64,000 nucleotides of DNA from contig OX327699.1 of NCBI GenBank assembly GCA_946807835.1, forward strand, positions 1,366,501-1,430,500, given 5' to 3'. A program made the position numbers and the translations under genes. Source of the DNA: Ailanthus altissimus (Eukaryota; Streptophyta; Magnoliopsida; Sapindales; Simaroubaceae). Below, piece by piece: positions 61,105 to 64,000 of the stretch. The notes under the pieces were generated by a model, which worked only from the letters and a program-made list of their open reading frames with translations, ran no database searches and was not told the DNA's origin. Each line of letters begins with the position of its first letter. Within the stretch, counting starts at the first letter, position 1.

Positions 61105-61381
61105 AGGGGTAAATGCTGATTCAGTTTAACCGAAAATCAAACCGAATTGAAAATTTTTGTTTAGTTTTATGTGATTTTAAAATTTGATTTATTTTATTTG
61201 AAATCAATCAGTTCAATTCAAATTTAAAAAAATATACTAATTTTTTTTTTAAAAAAATGAAAACTAAATCAAACCGGTTCAGTAGTTTTAAGAGGAGAAT
61301 TAGTTAGTTCTATTTTATTGAAACCAATCAGTTCTGATTTCGGTTCGATTCAAGTCCAAACTGACCCAAAATCAATTCTAC
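61105..61381. mobile_element. Small hAT-like MITE (277 bp)
   Basis: It starts AGGGGTAAATGC and ends CAATTCTAC, flanked by CTCCATAT (61097-61104) and CTCCACAT (61382-61389), an 8-bp duplication with one mismatch. Subterminal TTTAACCGAAAATCAAACCG and TTTCGGTTCGATTCAAG words recall the larger hAT-like element at 24794-25774. The terminal inverted repeat is weak, so the exact ends are uncertain by a few bases. Confidence 0.55.
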
Positions 61382-61389
61382 CTCCACAT

Positions 61390-62732
61390 TTTGATGAATC
61401 TAACTCAAAGTTCAAAACTAACTACTTATAGAGGACTCGCAACTAAAAAAATACTTATACAACTAAAAGCTTCCTTAAGGGACTCCTCATTGTTAGTAAC
61501 TCTTTTATTTGCTTTTCCCCTTAAAATATCACATAAATATAAACCAAACACTTCCACAAACTTGAGGTAGACAAGATTCAAATCCAAACGTGTATAATAA
61601 CCCTAAAAAAATCTTACCAACTGAATCAACTAATAATCAAAAGAAAATTCGGCGCAGCCAAATTTTCTTCAGTTTAATCTAGAAATTACAGCTGTTATGT
61701 TTTCAGTCAAAAATATGTTGCAATGTACCAAAACTCGTTCATTACCATAACTTGCTTCTCCATGTATATTTGGAGATGCTAACAATCATGCAAATTTTGT
61801 ATGCATAACCAAGCAAATATAAGGATAAAAAAATTTTAAGAGAAAATATATCTAATCACAAGAAATATGTCTGCAAATGCTTTCACGAAATTAAATTTGG
61901 AAAAAGAAAAGATACGTAATCACCCAATCAAAACAAACAAAATAATATTTGTTGACAGGCAAAACCTCAATACTTAGACCATTAGAATTTCAGGGGCTCT
62001 TGGGAGGCGTACACACAGATTCATATATATGTGAAATTTAATTACAAATATTATAACGCAGTTCTGCGCTGTTAAACCAAATAATTTCTGCCACATACCA
62101 AATCTGCTTGCAATCTTTCAGCTCATCTACCCACTACTACAGCATTTCACCACAAACTTCTGTCATACCAGTTTTCTGCCCTAACATGGTCAATGATAAA
62201 AGCTTTTAGCACTTTGAATGGTGTTCATCTGGAAATCTATCATAACATTTTCATCATATTTGAACACCATTTTGACTTACAATTGCAAAAAAGGTCGTGG
62301 AACCATTAGGTAGATCTTCAAAAAAGAAGAAGAAGAAGATACTTTCTCCTTTCTATTATTCTTTTTTTCTGTTTTTAATTCCTGTACAATGACTTAAAAA
62401 ATTTCTTTAGTTGACACTTCAAGAGCATTTTCCTTGATTATTGTAGAAGATTGAGAATATTGCACTAAAACTGGGATTCATCTTAGTATACTCTTGAGGC
62501 AACTGGCAATAATAATTTATATTTCCCAAGTTGATGAAAAAACAACATTCCCTTGAGATAAGATTACTTGCTCCTAGCTCTAAATCCTTTCTATTTTAAT
62601 CAAATTATTTTCCCACAAATGACAAGGAGTTCTTTCATCATTCTACTACTAACAAAGAGAAGGTAATCATAAAATTTTGTGTTGCAATGATGCAACAATT
62701 GGTCTACAAGTTAAAACTTAAAAACATGTTTC
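61390..62732 (-). other. Downstream region and likely 3' UTR of the DUF1475-type gene
   Basis: No second gene is seen. The part from about 62000 to 62732 is less AT-rich than the intergenic sequence to its left and is probably transcribed 3' UTR. I could not fix a polyadenylation site. Confidence 0.35.
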
Positions 62733-63452
62733 TTAGACTTGCCTGTTACTGCTATTAAATAGAACAAAGTAGACTGGGTCTTGGGAACTAATTGAAAACA
62801 GCTGTTTGACAATGTAGGCGCATGTAGTGATGCTGAAAAGACAGAAAAACTATATATCAGCAGCAGTGACAGAAGAGTTGATGTCTATTCAACAAATTTA
62901 ACCCTTAAGAGACTAAGATGCAAATGTGATCATATATACATCATACTAATGAGAAGACCCTTGAATAATAAAATCCAATTTGATGATATAATTGCTAAGT
63001 TACTATACTCATAATAGGCAGATATTAAGTGGTCTCTCAGAAATAAAATGGACAAGTTTAGGACCATATCCTCGTCAACCTTTCAAGGTCAGTACTGTTA
63101 CAATGAAATACAAGAAAAAGACTTGCATGCCAATTATGATACAACATTAGACCACTAAAGAATTGCATACTCATGAACTTCAGAAATGTATCCAAAGTTG
63201 GGATGCAATTGCCACATGAAAAGAAGGCAGTATACTCCCAATATTGCAGTATTGGCATACTAGTTAATGAATTCCAAAATGATGATTATCTTTTCAAAGG
63301 AAAAGTTCACATGCATTTACCAAATTCACGCTTAAACAATGATCATTAACTAAAATCATGTAAAAAAAAATAGATTACCTGCCAAAACATATTAACAGGA
63401 TTATCCAAAAGAATGCACCAATCCAAGTCGATTCCTTGTAGGCAACCCAAAT
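62733..63452 (-). CDS. DUF1475-type small membrane protein, last two coding exons (5' part outside window)
   Basis: Two exons with proper minus-strand splice sites join in frame. Exon 63379-63452 (acceptor CAG before it, donor GTAATC after) encodes IWVAYKESTWIGAFFWIILL then ICFG. Exon 62733-62832 (acceptor TTTTCAG) continues SITTCAYIVKQLFS, then ISSQDPVYFVLF, and ends NSSNRQV with TAA at 62733-62735. The WV-YKES-WI-AF-W--LLICFGSI-TC-YIV-QLF pattern is how I remember plant DUF1475 proteins, ~110-130 residue multi-pass membrane proteins of unknown function. The visible part has at least one transmembrane segment (GAFFWIILLICFG). The upstream intron is longer than 500 bases; the first exons must lie right of 64000. 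Both exons are under 105 bases, so simple ORF scans miss them. Confidence 0.75.
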
Positions 63453-64000
63453 CTGAGGCAATTAACAAGAGAATAATTGACTAATTATAGTACAGAACAT
63501 GTAATTTTTTTTTTCTTTTATTACATAGAGATCCATGAACCTTTCTATCTTCACCAAGCTCTAAATTTGAGGACTAATACTCTCGCCTACAACCTTGGCA
63601 GTCAGGAAACTAGGTGGAATAGATGGATTTAAGCCACTGTCCTCTTGGTTGAATCCAAGGGTTTCATACTTCTGTTGAACGGAAGGCAGAAGGACAGAGA
63701 CTATAAATGTTATTAACTTCTAATCTCTTGAAAACTTTAAAAGAAAAATTAAAAATAGAATTTCAAAGTTTTCATGAAAATCTTTCAGGAACTCTATTCG
63801 TATCTCCTTCTTGGTCTCTGAAATTTTGGTGGATGTTTCAAGTAATTACTCTTGTTGAAGCTAAAATACGAATTCATGAGCTGTCTTCTCCATTCATTCT
63901 TGGTTTAGCAATATATAAATTTCATACTAGTTCATTAGCAAAATACAATATAGTAAAATGTAGTCTTTGTAGTTTCTCTCGACCTATATGGCTCTTTCTC
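63453..64000 (-). other. Intron of the DUF1475-type gene up to the window edge
   Basis: No further exon of this family can be read on the minus strand between the acceptor at 63453-63455 and 64000, so this is probably all intron. Nothing else is recognised. Confidence 0.45.

Noticed and set aside
1..64000. Integrated virus or bacterial-type defence system
   Set aside because: All polymerase, gag and integrase remnants follow plant Copia, Gypsy or LINE order. No capsid, movement protein, coat protein or prokaryotic operon structure is visible.

Overview
This window is nuclear DNA from a flowering plant, most likely a eudicot. It is AT-rich, genes are sparse, and almost every recognisable block is a transposable element. 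No bacterial, organellar or viral gene organisation is visible. I cannot name the species from sequence alone.

Only two host genes can be supported. (1) A complete seven-exon laccase gene (plus strand, 43297-47980, 588 residues) has a signal peptide, all four copper-binding blocks, a TATA box and an upstream AC-type (MYB) element. (2) The last two coding exons of a small membrane protein that I recognise as a DUF1475-type protein lie on the minus strand (62733-62832 and 63379-63452). Its upstream exons are beyond the right edge.

The rest is a layered graveyard of retrotransposons. From the left: a Copia gag with primer-binding site and LTR (minus, 1-1220); a CACTA-like terminus (to 3111); a LINE-type RNase H remnant (4080-4600); and a small non-autonomous LTR element (4736-9491). 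The right LTR of that element contains a ~1.35 kb solo LTR (G1), which itself contains a ~2.0 kb solo LTR (F1). Next comes a decayed Ty3/Gypsy element (about 10.7-18.4 kb) with gag remnant, minisatellites, antisense ORF remnants and a 2.9 kb Tekay/Del-like solo LTR. Further right are a 25-base poly-G tract (20863-20887), a hAT-like element (24794-25774), and a Copia pol remnant (about 29.5-35.9 kb) split by solo LTR F3, which is itself split by F4. Solo LTR F5 (36151-38323) and a third Gypsy LTR follow. Right of the laccase gene are solo LTRs D1 and G2, LTR D2, a minus-strand Copia pol remnant with a 287-bp tandem duplication, a two-LTR Gypsy element whose pol has collapsed to an RT/integrase-tail fusion (56405-59068), and a small hAT-like MITE (61105-61381).

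The main structural result is one family of long LTRs (F, 2.0-2.4 kb) present five times, always as a solo LTR with its own target-site duplication and never with an internal region. In total about nine solo LTRs are seen against two elements that keep both LTRs. A second theme is that LTRs of several families here carry a GC-rich island of GGCGCC/CAGCGCCGCGG-like words that stands out sharply from the AT-rich surroundings.
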